Source: Protopterus annectens
Taxonomy: Eukaryota > Chordata > Ceratodontiformes > Protopteridae
Assembly (NCBI RefSeq): GCF_019279795.1
Contig: NC_056731.1
Coordinates: forward strand, 861,902,986 to 861,966,985
Reading direction: 5' to 3'
DNA length: 64,000 bases
Positions within the stretch are counted from its first letter, which is position 1; every line of letters starts with the position of its first letter. Of the stretch, positions 24,409 through 34,950 are shown piece by piece. The notes under the pieces were generated by a model. It was given only the letters and a program-made list of their open reading frames with translations, was not told where the DNA came from and searched no databases. Made by a program: the position numbers and the translations under genes.

Positions 24409-25589
24409 AAAAAATACTTCACCCAAAACAAATTACTTGCGGAGGAAATAAGGCAAAACAATTTCTTCTTTTACTACTTTAATGGTCCAAAAATACACAG
24501 CAACACGCCAACCAGGAATCCTAATTTAAAAGTGCACTTTACAGGTTATATTTGATTCTATAAGTCCCACTTTACAATATATGTTTTGTTCAGACTGACC
24601 TAGTACTATTAAGGTTTTTATGTGAAGTATTTCTATTTTGTCCAATAGATGGCACTGTTGGGTAGGGATCTATTTTCTACATTTTGCTGAAGCACTTTTA
24701 AATTAGGATACCTGACAACATTTTATTCATTTATTTATATTTTAGCTTTTTCACATTTTATTATTAAATTGTTTATAAGGATTTTTGAAATATGTATTTT
24801 TTTTTAAATAATATCTTTGAAATAGATGGTTTTTAGCAGTTGTTTATAGGAATATGTATAAGGAAGTTACTTTATCAGGTTGCACATCTACTTACAAACA
24901 ATTTTTAATTGTAGGGTTGATTGTTCAATTACTTTATTGGTTAATTACTAAATTAGGACAATTTATGTATGTATTTAAGGTGATCAGAAACCTCAGTATG
25001 TACTCTGTTACATCCGAGGAAGTGACTAAAACGAAAACGCAGTGGAGAGGTCTGGCGTTCATGTGCTTTTGATTTTCCTGTGGATTTTGCTGTGTTCCTG
25101 TGTATTTTTGGACCATTAAAGTAGTAAAAGAAGAAATTGTTTTGCCTTATTTCCTCCGCAAGTAATCTGCTTTGGGTGAAATGTAACACATATATATTAG
25201 AACTGCACAACTGAAGAATAGAAAGTTTGTAGTGGGCTAAAAATAAGCCCCAAGGCCAGGTTGTTTTTCTCAAATGTTTTTTATAATCCAGTCATGTCAG
25301 CAGGAAATCCAAGTAACATTTTCTATGTAACACATAGTGAGTTTTAAATCTGAACATGTCAGCAGGAAATCTAAGTAACATTTTCTGTAGAGTAATACAG
25401 AAAGCTGTGTCTAACTACGTCAACCATAGAAAAGTAACATTTCATAGAACTGTATAAAAGTAGCATACTGCTTACTAGTAATTTAGACAAAATCCTGTAT
25501 CTGCATGTTTTGTCTCCTTGCTGCAAGTAATAAAGGGTGCCATACTTGAACCTTACGTGAATTGGTCTTTGAAGTTTTTTCCTTTGTCA
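23950..25589 (+). repeat. 3' LTR of the endogenous retrovirus, split by a Penelope-like insertion
   Basis: This copy matches the 5' LTR from TGTTAG to the terminal CA but is lengthened by the insertion at 24352-25176. An A- and G-rich stretch just before 23950 is in the place of the polypurine tract. The 5-bp target duplication ATATT follows directly at 25590. Confidence 0.92.
24352..25176 (+). mobile_element. Short Penelope-like insertion with inverted ends
   Basis: A perfect 14-bp direct repeat, TGAAATGTAACACA, flanks it (24338-24351 and 25177-25190), and the 5' LTR shows the empty site. About 86 bases at 24420-24505 are the inverse complement of 25090-25176, so a 3'-end fragment sits inverted at the other end. 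This is the same architecture as the Penelope composite at 5105-12800. A block at about 25013-25040 (CCGAGGAAGTGACTAAAACG then AAAACGC) resembles the hammerhead-like 3' region of Penelope elements. It has no coding region, and an A-run is at 24378-24403. The Penelope assignment is an inference from structure; a foldback transposon is the alternative. Confidence 0.6.
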
Positions 25590-25617
25590 ATATTGTAAGT
25601 ATGTTAAATTAAAAAAA
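25590..25617 (+). mobile_element. 3' tail of the L1-like LINE
   Basis: After the retrovirus, the LINE continues as ATATTGTAAGTATGTTAAATT and ends in a short A-run at 25611-25617. The DIRS left terminus starts directly after. Such an A-tail is expected for L1-like elements. Confidence 0.6.
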
Positions 25618-25800
25618 GTTATGTTCTTACCATAAAGTTTCATTCATCTGTTTTGTCAATCTTTGTTCATTCTTGATGAATGGGACTCGGTTCCGATCCT
25701 TGGAACTGCCTTGGCCGTTATATAGCTCATGCTAGCCAAAAAACTCTCGAGCTAAGACTCTACCCTCAATTCCCCTCTCTCCATTACTTCAGATCATGTT
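25618..25800. repeat. DIRS left terminal inverted repeat
   Basis: The repeat starts GTTATGTTCTTACC and its inner part is the inverse complement of 33350-33510. Its outer 65 or so bases are found inverted in the internal complementary region (25931-25986). Confidence 0.85.
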
Positions 25801-25930
25801 TACAGCCAAAGTATCATCTAATTATAGGTATACAAGGTAGAAGCCATGTCTAAGGTGAAACCTAAAAGGTTCCCAGGACAAGTGTCCAATCCTCCAGGAA
25901 ATCTATAGGAGCAGGAAGGGGGGGTGGGTT

Positions 25931-26025
25931 GTCAAAAATGAATGAAGATCAACAACACAGATGGAATGTTATGGTAAGAACATAACTTCTTTATCTGAGG
26001 TTGTCAATCATCATTCATTCTTGAC
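25931..26025. repeat. DIRS internal complementary region
   Basis: The first part (to about 25986, ending GGTAAGAACATAAC) is the inverse complement of the element's outer left end. The second part (from TTCTTTATCTGAGG to TTCATTCTTGAC) is the inverse complement of its outer right end. In DIRS elements this region templates the completion of the termini through a circular intermediate. The junction at about 25986 therefore marks both true ends of the element. Confidence 0.85.
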
Positions 26026-26228
26026 AAATGAGACAGAGTCCCCAGCTACTTTAGATCCTGGGTGGCCTTATGAAAGGATATTCCTGAGAACCACAGAGCC
26101 AAAGGATGCTCTTGCCCTGGAGACCATATCCAATTTGTAATGAGTGATAAAGGTATGTGGAGTACCCTATGTTGCGGCTATATATATTTCATCCATGGAC
26201 ACCCTAGAGTGGAAAACAACTGACATGG

Positions 26229-27120
26229 CTATAGATCTGGTGGAATGCACTTTGACAGGCGCAGGTAACTTGTGGTTGTTATGACTATAAATGAAGGCAA
26301 TGCAATCTCTGAGCCATTTTGATAAGGTAACTTTCGAGACAGGTTTCCCCAGAGATAAACCTGAAAAAGAAACAAATAACTGGTCCGATTTTCTAGACTA
26401 TCTGGTCCTGTCGAGGTAGAAACATAATTGTCTATGAACATCTAGTAAGCGCAAGCAATATCTGCCTTTATTGGAGAAATTGGGAAAGAAAATGGGCAAA
26501 TCAATTTCCTGATTAATATTAGATTCTGAGACCACCTTTGGAAGAAAGGATGGGTTGGTTCTTAATGAACCCCTATCCTTATAAAAAATCAAGTAAGTGT
26601 GTTTCACACATAGTGCTTGAACTTCAGAAACTCTCCTGGCGGGAGTAATGGCCACAAGAAAAAGACTTTTCCACATCAGAAATTTGAGATGGCAAGTTGC
26701 TGCTGGCTCAAAGGGTAGGATCACCAGAGATTGTAAAACCAAAGTCAAATCCCATGGATCTACACGATCCTTGAATGGGGGCTTTAGATGCAATGCACCT
26801 TTAAGTAAAACTTTGCAGAAACAGTGGAAAATTAGAGAACGATCATCATAGCCATTGTGGAAAATAGAAATGGCCGCTAATTAAACTTTAATTGTGGAAG
26901 CAGATGCTCCTTGATCAAACAGGAAAGCTAAAAATTCCAGAACTTTGTGAAAAGGAGCCAAAAATGGGTCTAAATCATGTATACAGGCGCACACTAAAAA
27001 TCTCTTCCATTTACTAAGGTAAAATTTCCTGGAGGAGAGTTTGTGAGCAGCCAGAAGAATTTTTTGTACTGAGGAAGCTATATTACTCTGCCTAGCAGCT
27101 AATGGAATTGGAGAAACCAA
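26229..27120 (-). pseudogene. DIRS tyrosine recombinase region
   Basis: The N-terminal part reads SSRKFYLSKWKRFLVCACIHDLDPF (near 27000). The core follows, with ATPARRVSEVQALCV near 26640 and, toward the left, readings matching RSIAMS and WSTPHTFITHYKLD with the expected tyrosine near 26150-26230. The family enzyme joins circular DNA to the target by a tyrosine-linked step. It is part of a fossil with breaks. Confidence 0.82.
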
Positions 27121-28800
27121 GCTGTCAGCTTGAGACTGTGAAAATTAGGATGCACCAATCCCTGCGGGTGAGACAGCAGGTCTGAAACTGGGTCTAGAAT
27201 CCATGGATGGTGAATCAAATGAGGCCAAAGAAAGGGGAACCAGACTTGGGGCCAAAAGGGTGCAATGAAGGTCACTTTACTTCTTAACCTTTGGGCTTTC
27301 TTCAAGAACATGGGAATGAGGGGAAAGGCATAAAGCAGTCCCGAGGGCCAATCCAGAAGGACAGCATCTCTGGGGGACTAGGGCAAAATAGCTGCTGCAT
27401 TAGTTGTTCATTGGGGAGGCAAAATGGTCACAACAAGGCTAGCCCCATCGATGAAATATTTCCATCACCACTTTGGGATTGAGACCACTTGTGAGGCAGG
27501 AGAATGCATCTGCTCAGTTTGTCCACTATCATGTTGGAGCTCCCCAAGATATGCATTACAACTAGAAAGCGCTTGGAGGATATCAACCATTGCCATAATC
27601 TGAGAGCTTCCCGACACAGGGGGTAAGATTGGGTTCCACCCTGTTTGTTGATGTACCAAACCACTGACATGTTGTCTGACTAACTCAAAACTGTCCCTGG
27701 AGGGAGGGCAGATTGAAAGATCTGTAATGCTAAGAGCACTGCCCTCAATTCCAGAACATTGATGTGCAAATTGGCCTCTTGCAGAGACCAAGTGCCTTGA
27801 ACTGTTCTTCCGAGATAATGACCCCCACCCCATCTGGGAGGCGTCCATGGTCACTATGGCCTTGAGCTGAGAGGGAGTAAAGGGGCAGCCTAGAAGGGTT
27901 TCCTCTGACTTCATCCACCAGGATAGATCCTTCTTGCAGTGACATGTTATTAGAATGGGATAAGACACGGGATGTGTTAGTATGGACCATTGTGCAACTA
28001 ACAGCCATTGAAGTAGCCTCATGTGAAATCTTTCCAAAGGTACTAAGATTATGATCACTGCCATATAGCCTAAAGCTTGGACAGCAAGAAGAGTGAGAAC
28101 CTTGTTTTTGGATACAATGAATTGTACTTGTGATGTTATTTTTTGCAGTCTGTGAAGAGAGAGAGAAGCTATACAAGATATAGTATTGAGACCAACTCCT
28201 ATAAAGTCTAGGTCTTATGTTGGAGTCAGCTGGGATTTTTCTTTGTTGACCATTATTCCCAAAGAGTTGAAAAGATGCTGGATAAAATGTGTGACTTGAG
28301 GCAGTAGACACTTGGGGGGAGACAGTGAGGAGCCAGTCATCTAAATAAGGAAACATTCAGAATCCGTGTTGTCTCAGGTGAGCTGTGACTGCTGCCATGC
28401 ATTTTGTGAAAACCCTGGGGGCTGTGGTGAGACCAAAGGACAGCACCCTGAACTGGAAATGACTGGCTCCTAGCCAAAAGCAGAGAAACCTTGAGCGTTT
28501 GTCCACTTGTATGTGGTAATATGCGTCTTGAAGGTTTATAGAGCACATCAAATCATTTTACTTTAGGTAAGGAAGTATAGACTGTACCGTGACCATCCAG
28601 AATTTTGTTTGCTGAATTAATTTGTTCAGAAGGCTGAGATCCAGTATTGGTCTCCAATCCCTGTCTTTTTTGGCACTAAATGGAACCTTGAGTAAAATAC
28701 AGATCATAGCTGGTCTGGTGGGACTTCTTGGATAACTCATCTTTCTAGCAGCTTTTGAATCTTCAAGGCTGCTTGATCCCTCTGATTGGGTGGAATATTG
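27100..28800 (-). pseudogene. DIRS reverse transcriptase and RNase H region
   Basis: In order are DWRPILDLSLLN, SINLQDAYYHIQVDK, FGLTTAPRVFTK, FPYLDDWLLT, the RNase H start (TMDASQMGWG), MSVVWYINKQGG, and the terminal APFWPQVWFPFLWP block near 27240. This matches the order at 340-2144. It is part of a fossil with several breaks. Confidence 0.88.
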
Positions 28801-31312
28801 GGGAGTCTTCTTTGTGATCTTGAGAAAAGAATAAAGGGGATGTAATAACCTCTGTCAATGATTCTCTGCACCCATGTATCAGAAGTTATTAGTTGCCAGG
28901 CTGTCTGGTGCAGTGAAAGTCTTCCCTTGACTGCTTCCAGAGGTAAGCAATTGGGCTTCTCTTCAGGAGCGCTGTTATGTTTGTCCAGAGGAGTCTCTGG
29001 AAACCTGATTTCATGGGCCACCTCTGCCATGGATTGGGCATCTTCCATTAGAGCTCCCCCTCTGCCCTGAGGGGAACTACCACCACATGTGTCCTGAAAA
29101 GGCGCTTGGGACTTCTTGAATCACATTTTTCCACTCCTCTGATTCCTGGAATAGGATTGCTGAGGAGTAGAAAAACGAATGCCCACAGCAGAAAGGGTCT
29201 TTTCATTTTTTTCTCACCTGATGTGTCTTTGACTTTGGGGCCAAACAAGGAAGATCTGTCAAAGGGAGCGCTGATGAAGGAAGACTTGAAAGGCTCTGCA
29301 AATCCACACAAACACATCCAGGTGTGACGCCTTATGGCAACACCTGAACCCACTGCTCTGGTTGTCCCCTCAGCTGCGTGAGCAATGAGCCTCATGGATG
29401 AGTTTGATATAGACTTCAGGGTGGCCAGCTGAGAGGCAACCTTATCCCGCACCTCATCAGACACAGCTCCAGTGAGGGTATCTGATAACTCCTTGATCAG
29501 ATCCTTCTGGAGTCTAGTAAAGTGTGCCATGAAATGCAAGGACCTCAGGGCAAAGGTTGTTGAAGCACAGGCCCACTTTACAAATCTGTCCATTATCCTA
29601 GACTCTTGGTAAGGTGGATGAACAGTGGGACATTCATTTGCAAGTTCCTTCTTGGTGGCCCCTGCCACCACCATGGTATCTATGGCTAAATCCTTTGCCT
29701 AATGTTGGTGATCTTCAGGTGCTAATATCTTGTCTGGTCTTCAGGAAATTGAGTCTATGGAATCAAGGGTGTTCAACGCCCCCTGCATGATTAATTTAAT
29801 GAGGTTGTCAGCAGGCAAGGCCAACCAAGAAGTAGATGGGCAAGCTCCAAAGCTTGCAAGTACACAGATTCCTAAGAGGACGGGTTGGGTTTCTGTTTCA
29901 GGCTCTCCAGGATGTCTCCAAAGGGGATATCTTCAGGGGGCTGACTGGAGGAACCCTCCCCTGCATTGAAGTCCATGTCTTCTGTGGCAGATTCCTCCGG
30001 GGAATCTGAGTGCTTCCTCTTGAACGTCTTCTTTTTGTGTGGCTCCTCAGTGGGAATCTCTGAGGAAGACTCCAAAGAAAAAGGACTCTGTACAGGGGTA
30101 ACTTGCATCTTCAGTGCTTGCTGTCCTGATGTGAGAGATGGCTGCCATCTCTGGACCAGAAGGTACAGACATGTCACACTCCGATACAGAGGCTAATGCC
30201 CTCTCCATGATTTGGAAGGTAGGCTCCTCCTCCGAAGAAGGATGGGAGCCTGGAACTGAGAAAGACAACCTCAGAACAGAGGTCACATCCAGCTCTGAAG
30301 GACCACCAACCAAAGCAGGAGCCGGGGATGAGCACATAACTGTCAGGGTTCTGAGAGCCAAGGACGACTCCAACAAAAAGGCAGGAACTGATTCAGAGCC
30401 CCTGGAACCAACAGCCGAGCTGCGGCCCCAGGAATCTACTGATTCTGAGGGAACTGAAGATATCACAGCACATCCTGGAGCCGAAGAGGGAATGCCTGTT
30501 GACACCACGACAGCTGGAACCATGGAAATCAAAGTGGAGGGCTCTAAGCCTCAGCAGGAGGTCAGAGGAGGAAAATCTGGAGGAGTCCTGGAAGAAAAGA
30601 CCGCAACTCCAGAGTGAAGAGAGGTCCGAGAAGAGGCAGGAAGACTCCTGGCTTCCCAAAGCTCATCCACCAGTCTCACAATGTTTACCTCAGAAAGACT
30701 CCTTGAAGATTGGACAGACATCCCTGAAGGGGATTCTGGCCTTTCCAAAAGTGGACTGAGAAGTTGACCCATAAATGGGTCTATGGAAAGGGAATACCTT
30801 GTCCTGGGAACTAAAAATGGCTCTGACTTTGGCACCGAATAGGTAGGCAGAGTCTGCAGCAGTGCAGATGGTGAAGTCAGTACTGACTGAGAAATTAAGT
30901 TTGCCGGCGCCGACATCAGCACCAAAGCTCTCGGTGCTGAGACTGCCACGGTTACTGGTGCCAAAGATTCTCGTTCTGTCAATTTTGGAACCTTACTCTT
31001 TGGTTCTGGTTCCATAGGAGAGCTCGGCATCGAATGACTTCTTATTTTAGCCTGGTCTGATTTAGATGAAGTAGGATCTGGCTTAGACAGGACTTCTTCG
31101 AAAGAAGATTTTAAGAGTCCTTTTAATATCAACTTGTTTCATGTTTCTACTAAGGCTCTGGAACTGACGGCCTTGCATATAGAACAGTCAATGTCTAAAT
31201 GGGGTGCACCCAAACAGTATACACATGAAAGATGCCTGTCTGAATTAGGCATCTTTCGACCACAGTCTTGGCACCTTTTAAAGCCTGAAGTGCTCTTTTG
31301 TTTTTCCACCAT
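28737..31312 (-). pseudogene. DIRS gag-like region
   Basis: The start carries a Cys cluster (CQDC, CVYC, CSIC) like that at 4300-4449, then long serine-, proline- and glutamate-rich stretches and a C-terminal domain with the shared pattern RSLHFMAHFTRLQKDLIKELSDTL (compare LNYLTHITCLQRDLLKELGDTL at about 2760). The shared pattern in two copies supports a real coding region. It is a fossil. Confidence 0.65.
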
Positions 31313-31372
31313 TTTATGAGGAAGAGAAAGTCGCTAATGAAAAGGCTGACAGAGACACTCATGCACGCACGC

Positions 31373-31375
31373 ACA

Positions 31376-31446
<71 letters not shown>
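31373..31446. repeat. (CA)n microsatellite
   Basis: A nearly pure AC run of about 70 bases lies upstream (in DIRS orientation) of the gag start. It makes valine/cysteine-rich open frames on the minus strand that are not genes. Confidence 0.97.
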
Positions 31447-31447
<1 letters not shown>

Positions 31448-31625
31448 ATAGATGGAAATTCTACCAACAATGTTAGATAAAAATACCAAGAATTGTAGAG
31501 AAAAGGAGGAATACCAAAGATGGTAATATAAAAAGAGGGTTACCTTAAAACGTAGGAGACATTACCAACAATGGTAATGAGAATATTGTGAAGGTGTGTA
31601 GGGTAGAGAAGCAGAATCACTTAAG

Positions 31626-33243
31626 GTTCATAGGTTGGTTCATAGGTTGGTACTAGGCTATCAGCCCTAGGGCCTATACAAGCCTAGCCATAACAATTCC
31701 CTGGCTATTTCTTCCCACATTATTTACTTTCCTGGACCCCTGTCTAGCAGGGCGACTGACGTGATCCCTGGGGTGAATTTCCTTTCTCCCATCCAAACGT
31801 CAAGGTTCCTCTTGAAGAGGTCCAAAGAGGCACTCTGTTTGACATGTATGGGCAATCTATTCCAGAGTCTGGGGAGTCTCTGGGTCAGGAACCTATCCCT
31901 CCAGCATGTTTTGTTTATTGTGATGACAAGGTTTAGATCCCTGGAGCGTGTAGCTCTGAGGGATTGCGATTTCTTTAAATGTAGCATGTCCAACAGCTCT
32001 GGGTTTGACATGGCCTTGTATGTTAAGCAGAGATCGCCTCTGAGTAGACGATATGCGACAGAGTATAGCTGGAGTTTTTTAAGGCGGTCAGCGTAGGGCA
32101 TCTGCTTTAGGCCTGTGATTCTTTTAGTGAGGTATTTCTGAGGCCTTTCCAGTTGTTGCAGATGTCTTGAGAGGTACATACCAAATGGGGCATTGTATTC
32201 TATAATGGGTCTAATGAGGGATGAGTACAGTGGGACAATGACCTCCTTTTTTTGGGATGAAAAGCCCTTCGTGATGAGGTGTGCCACATAGAAGGATTTC
32301 CTGACTGTTGTGGCGATGTGGTTATCGAAGGTGAGACCACTGTCCACCTGTGTCCCTAAGTCTCTTATCACACTTTCTGTGTTTAGTGTACTGCCACCTA
32401 TATGGTAATTCATGGATACATGTTTTTCCCAAAGGGAATAACAATACATTTCTTGGCATTGAGCTTGAGCCCATGGCTCTGGCACCAAGCATCTGTTTCT
32501 GTAAGGCCCTTTTGTAGAGTATCCACATCATTTGGGATTCAATAATGGCTCCCAGTTTGCAGTCATCTGCAAACTTTGTTAGCCAGAGTCCCTTAGTGTT
32601 GACCTGTACTTCAGAGAAGTAGATGCCAAACAAGAGCGGCCCCAGGACTGAACCCTGAGGTACTCCACTTGTCACTTGTCTGGAGCTGGATTTGGAGTCA
32701 GCTACTTTTACAGTGTGGGTTCTATCAGTAAGCCATTTAGCAACCCATTGGGTGACATAGGGATTAATACCCAACTTAGTAAGTTTATCTATGATTCCAG
32801 AGTGGGGGATGGTGTCAAAGGCCTTGGCAAGGTCTAGATAGGCTGTGTGGACCACCTTACCCTTGTCCACGGCTCTGGAGACTGATTCAAAGAAGTCAGT
32901 CAGGTTCAGGAGACAAGATCGGCCCTTCACAAACCCAAACTGGGTGGGGTCCAGTGTTTGAAGGTTGCCAATGTCTTTGTTTATAAGTTCCATGATAATA
33001 CGCTCCATGGCCTTGCAAATAAGGCTTGTCAGACTGATGGGACAGTAGTTTCCGGGATCCAAGGTGGATCCCCCCTTGTGGATTGGGATAACTGTAGCTC
33101 TGCGCCACTCAGTGGGCACGAAACCTGAGGTGAGGCTATGATTAAACATGACACTTAGGTGAGGTGCCAGTTCATATTGTAGTTCATGTAGTACACAGCC
33201 CGGGATGTCATCTGGTCCCATGGATGCTGTATTCTTGGCTTTT
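31626..33243 (-). mobile_element. CR1-type LINE, 5'-truncated, inserted in the DIRS 5' UTR
   Basis: The 3' end shows the same GGTTCATA-type octamers as the CR1 at 7574. Coding begins inside the reverse transcriptase (GPDDIPGCVLHELQ near 33220). The RT has NYCPISLTSL, YLDLAKAFDTIPH, GVPQGSVLGPLLF and KFADDCKLG (32322-33221), and a C-terminal frame runs 31724-32488. A frame change lies in the overlap near 32400-32490. Alignment with the first CR1 stops at about 33243, marking the truncation point. DIRS sequence continues on both sides. Confidence 0.88.
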
Positions 33244-33349
33244 AAGAAAGGTAAATGAGAAGGAAATTAAACTATTTAAAGTTAACAGGAATTTGTTGAA
33301 GAAAAATAAAAGATTTTTAAACTTAACTGGAGAGTATCGGCTGACATGT

Positions 33350-33524
33350 CTTGTTATCAGAGCGGCAAATGAGATCTGAGGTAATGGAGAGATGGGCATT
33401 GTGGGTAGAGTCTTAGCTGGAGAGCTTTTTGGCTGGTGCTGTATAATGGCCGAGCCAGTTCCGAGGATTGGAACTCAGTCCCATTCGTCAAGAATGAATG
33501 AAGATTGACAACATCAGATTAAAC
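33350..33524. repeat. DIRS right terminal inverted repeat
   Basis: The inner part pairs with 25660-25800. The outer end, GTCAAGAATGAATGAAGATTGACAAC-like, pairs with the second half of the internal complementary region (25986-26025). Confidence 0.82.
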
Positions 33525-34198
33525 TTTTTCTTAAAAACAATTTGAGGAAGTAGGAAAGGTACCAAGGGGACTCCTTGAGGCTTTCTCACAGACATTAATA
33601 CCATGTCTACTGTAGAAGGAAATGTGGTCCATCAGAATCTCTCAGTGTCTGCCTGGAATGTGAAACACAACAAAATTAAAGAACCATAGAAATAACAGAT
33701 ATGTTATGATCAAATCCATTTATCTACAAAGACAGCTTCCTTGGTGGATCAGGGAGTGGGTTTATCCACTCCATAAGTCACAGTGTAACACATTTTGTTA
33801 AATGTTTTAGGGCTGCATATGCCAAATACTGGTATATAACCTGATGTCACACACAGACTGTATGAGGCTACATTACCCCAGTCTGCCATTTCAACCCCAT
33901 CCACTAAACAAGCACAATTGTTGAAAATCAAGAAATAGCACTATTTAACTTTAATCTTGTGAACAAATAAAATATGAGTATATACTTGTCTAACGTACAA
34001 GGAACTCCAGAAGCTGAAGCTGGAAGGAAGCAATGTCAAAGAACGGTGAGATGATAGGAAGGTATGAGGCACCCGTCAAGAACTGTCCTCCCAAAGATCA
34101 CTTGATATGGCAAGAATGATCAGTTATATCTACTATCAGGGTCTCTCCTTGGTGTGTCAACAACTGGGTGAAACCCAAGCATTTAATTCATCAAGATG
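33525..34198. other. No gene recognised
   Basis: This stretch follows the DIRS right end and holds no reading or repeat that I could assign. It may be an older part of the DIRS remnant that starts at 34199. Confidence 0.5.
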
Positions 34199-34950
34199 CT
34201 ACAGCAAGATGACAGTCAAAACAGACATATCAAAGGAAGTTAATTTCCTACAGTTGCAGTCAAGATAGTAATTGATGGAGAAGGTGTTAACCAAGGACGA
34301 AAAGGCCTCAGCACAGACATCTGCAATAAAGCCATTCTTGAAGAGAAAACTGGAAGCCACCATGTCTCTAGTACAGAAGTCTTTGATTAAAACATTTTGC
34401 AGTGGGCAGTGAGATGCATGATGGCAAAAGATCATGCAGTTAAAAATCCACTTGGAAAAAGTTTACTTGATAACAACCATCAAGTCCCTCACTGAAGCAA
34501 AGGAAGAGATGAACAACTGCATGTTTTACCTAAACTCATTCAAAACATCAGGTAAAACCTAAGCTGACAGTGCACATCCAAGATTTGAAGGGCCCTGCTA
34601 CACCCAGTGATTTCCATCCTGGTGAAGAAAGCACAGGAAAGAATGGATTGGTTCAGGAATAGTTCTGAAATCACTTTTATAAAGAACTATAGTTTGTCTA
34701 CAACCAGGCATCTGATTCTTATGAAAATAATATTGTTCTCTATACATGAGGGCTTGCAACTCTGAGATCCTATAAACAGAGGTGGTGGCCATCAGAAAAA
34801 GCACATTCCAAGATATAGACTTCTGTGCTTCCATTTCAGTGAGTCTGACAGTCAGATATGCAAGCCCGTCAATCAAGAACTTCAAATCCTATGGACAAGA
34901 GAGGTTCTTCAAAACGGTACAGATGCAGAATGTCTGCAAGGAATGCATAA
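34199..34950 (-). pseudogene. Old DIRS remnant, tyrosine recombinase part
   Basis: On the minus strand, 34598-34885 reads FLMATTSVYRISELQALMYREQYYFHKN, the DIRS recombinase core (compare ATPARRVSEVQALCV at 26640). 34199-34435 reads IADVCAEAFSSLVNTFSINYYLD, matching the C-terminal block with its tyrosine. The order fits one minus-strand gene. It is much more decayed than the DIRS at 25618-33524, so it is older. It is a fossil fragment. Confidence 0.6.

Larger units (their letters stand above)
15448..25589 (+). mobile_element. Endogenous retrovirus, fossil, class I (gamma/epsilon)-like
   Basis: A complete set of parts is in order on the plus strand: 5' LTR, primer-binding site, gag, protease, pol with integrase, env and 3' LTR. 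The provirus is flanked by a 5-bp direct repeat, ATATT, at 15443-15447 and 25590-25594. A hand comparison of the first 345 or so bases of the two LTRs gives about a dozen differences (about 3.5%), so the insertion is of moderate age. The coding region is broken in several places and the copy is a fossil. It lies in the L1-like LINE, and its 3' LTR holds a later insertion (24352-25176). Class assignment rests on a single zinc knuckle and on the form of the env transmembrane subunit. Confidence 0.9.
25618..33524 (-). mobile_element. DIRS-type retrotransposon, fossil, both ends present
   Basis: Both termini are visible. The left repeat (25618-25800) is the inverse complement of the right repeat (about 33350-33524), sharing blocks such as GAGTCTTAGCT and GAACTCAGTCCCATTC/GAACCGAGTCCCATTC. 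An internal complementary region lies at 25931-26025. Between them on the minus strand are gag (28737-31312), RT and RNase H (27100-28800) and the tyrosine recombinase (26229-27120). A CR1 copy (31626-33243) interrupts the 5' UTR. The element has several breaks and is a fossil. It appears to be a different subfamily from the DIRS at 1-5035, because their sequences have clearly diverged. Confidence 0.9.

Noticed and set aside
24854-25072. 72-codon open frame
   Set aside because: It lies inside the non-coding Penelope-like insertion and has no family resemblance.
31195-31480. Open frames on both strands with long Val/Cys or Thr/His runs
   Set aside because: They are translations of the (CA)n microsatellite.
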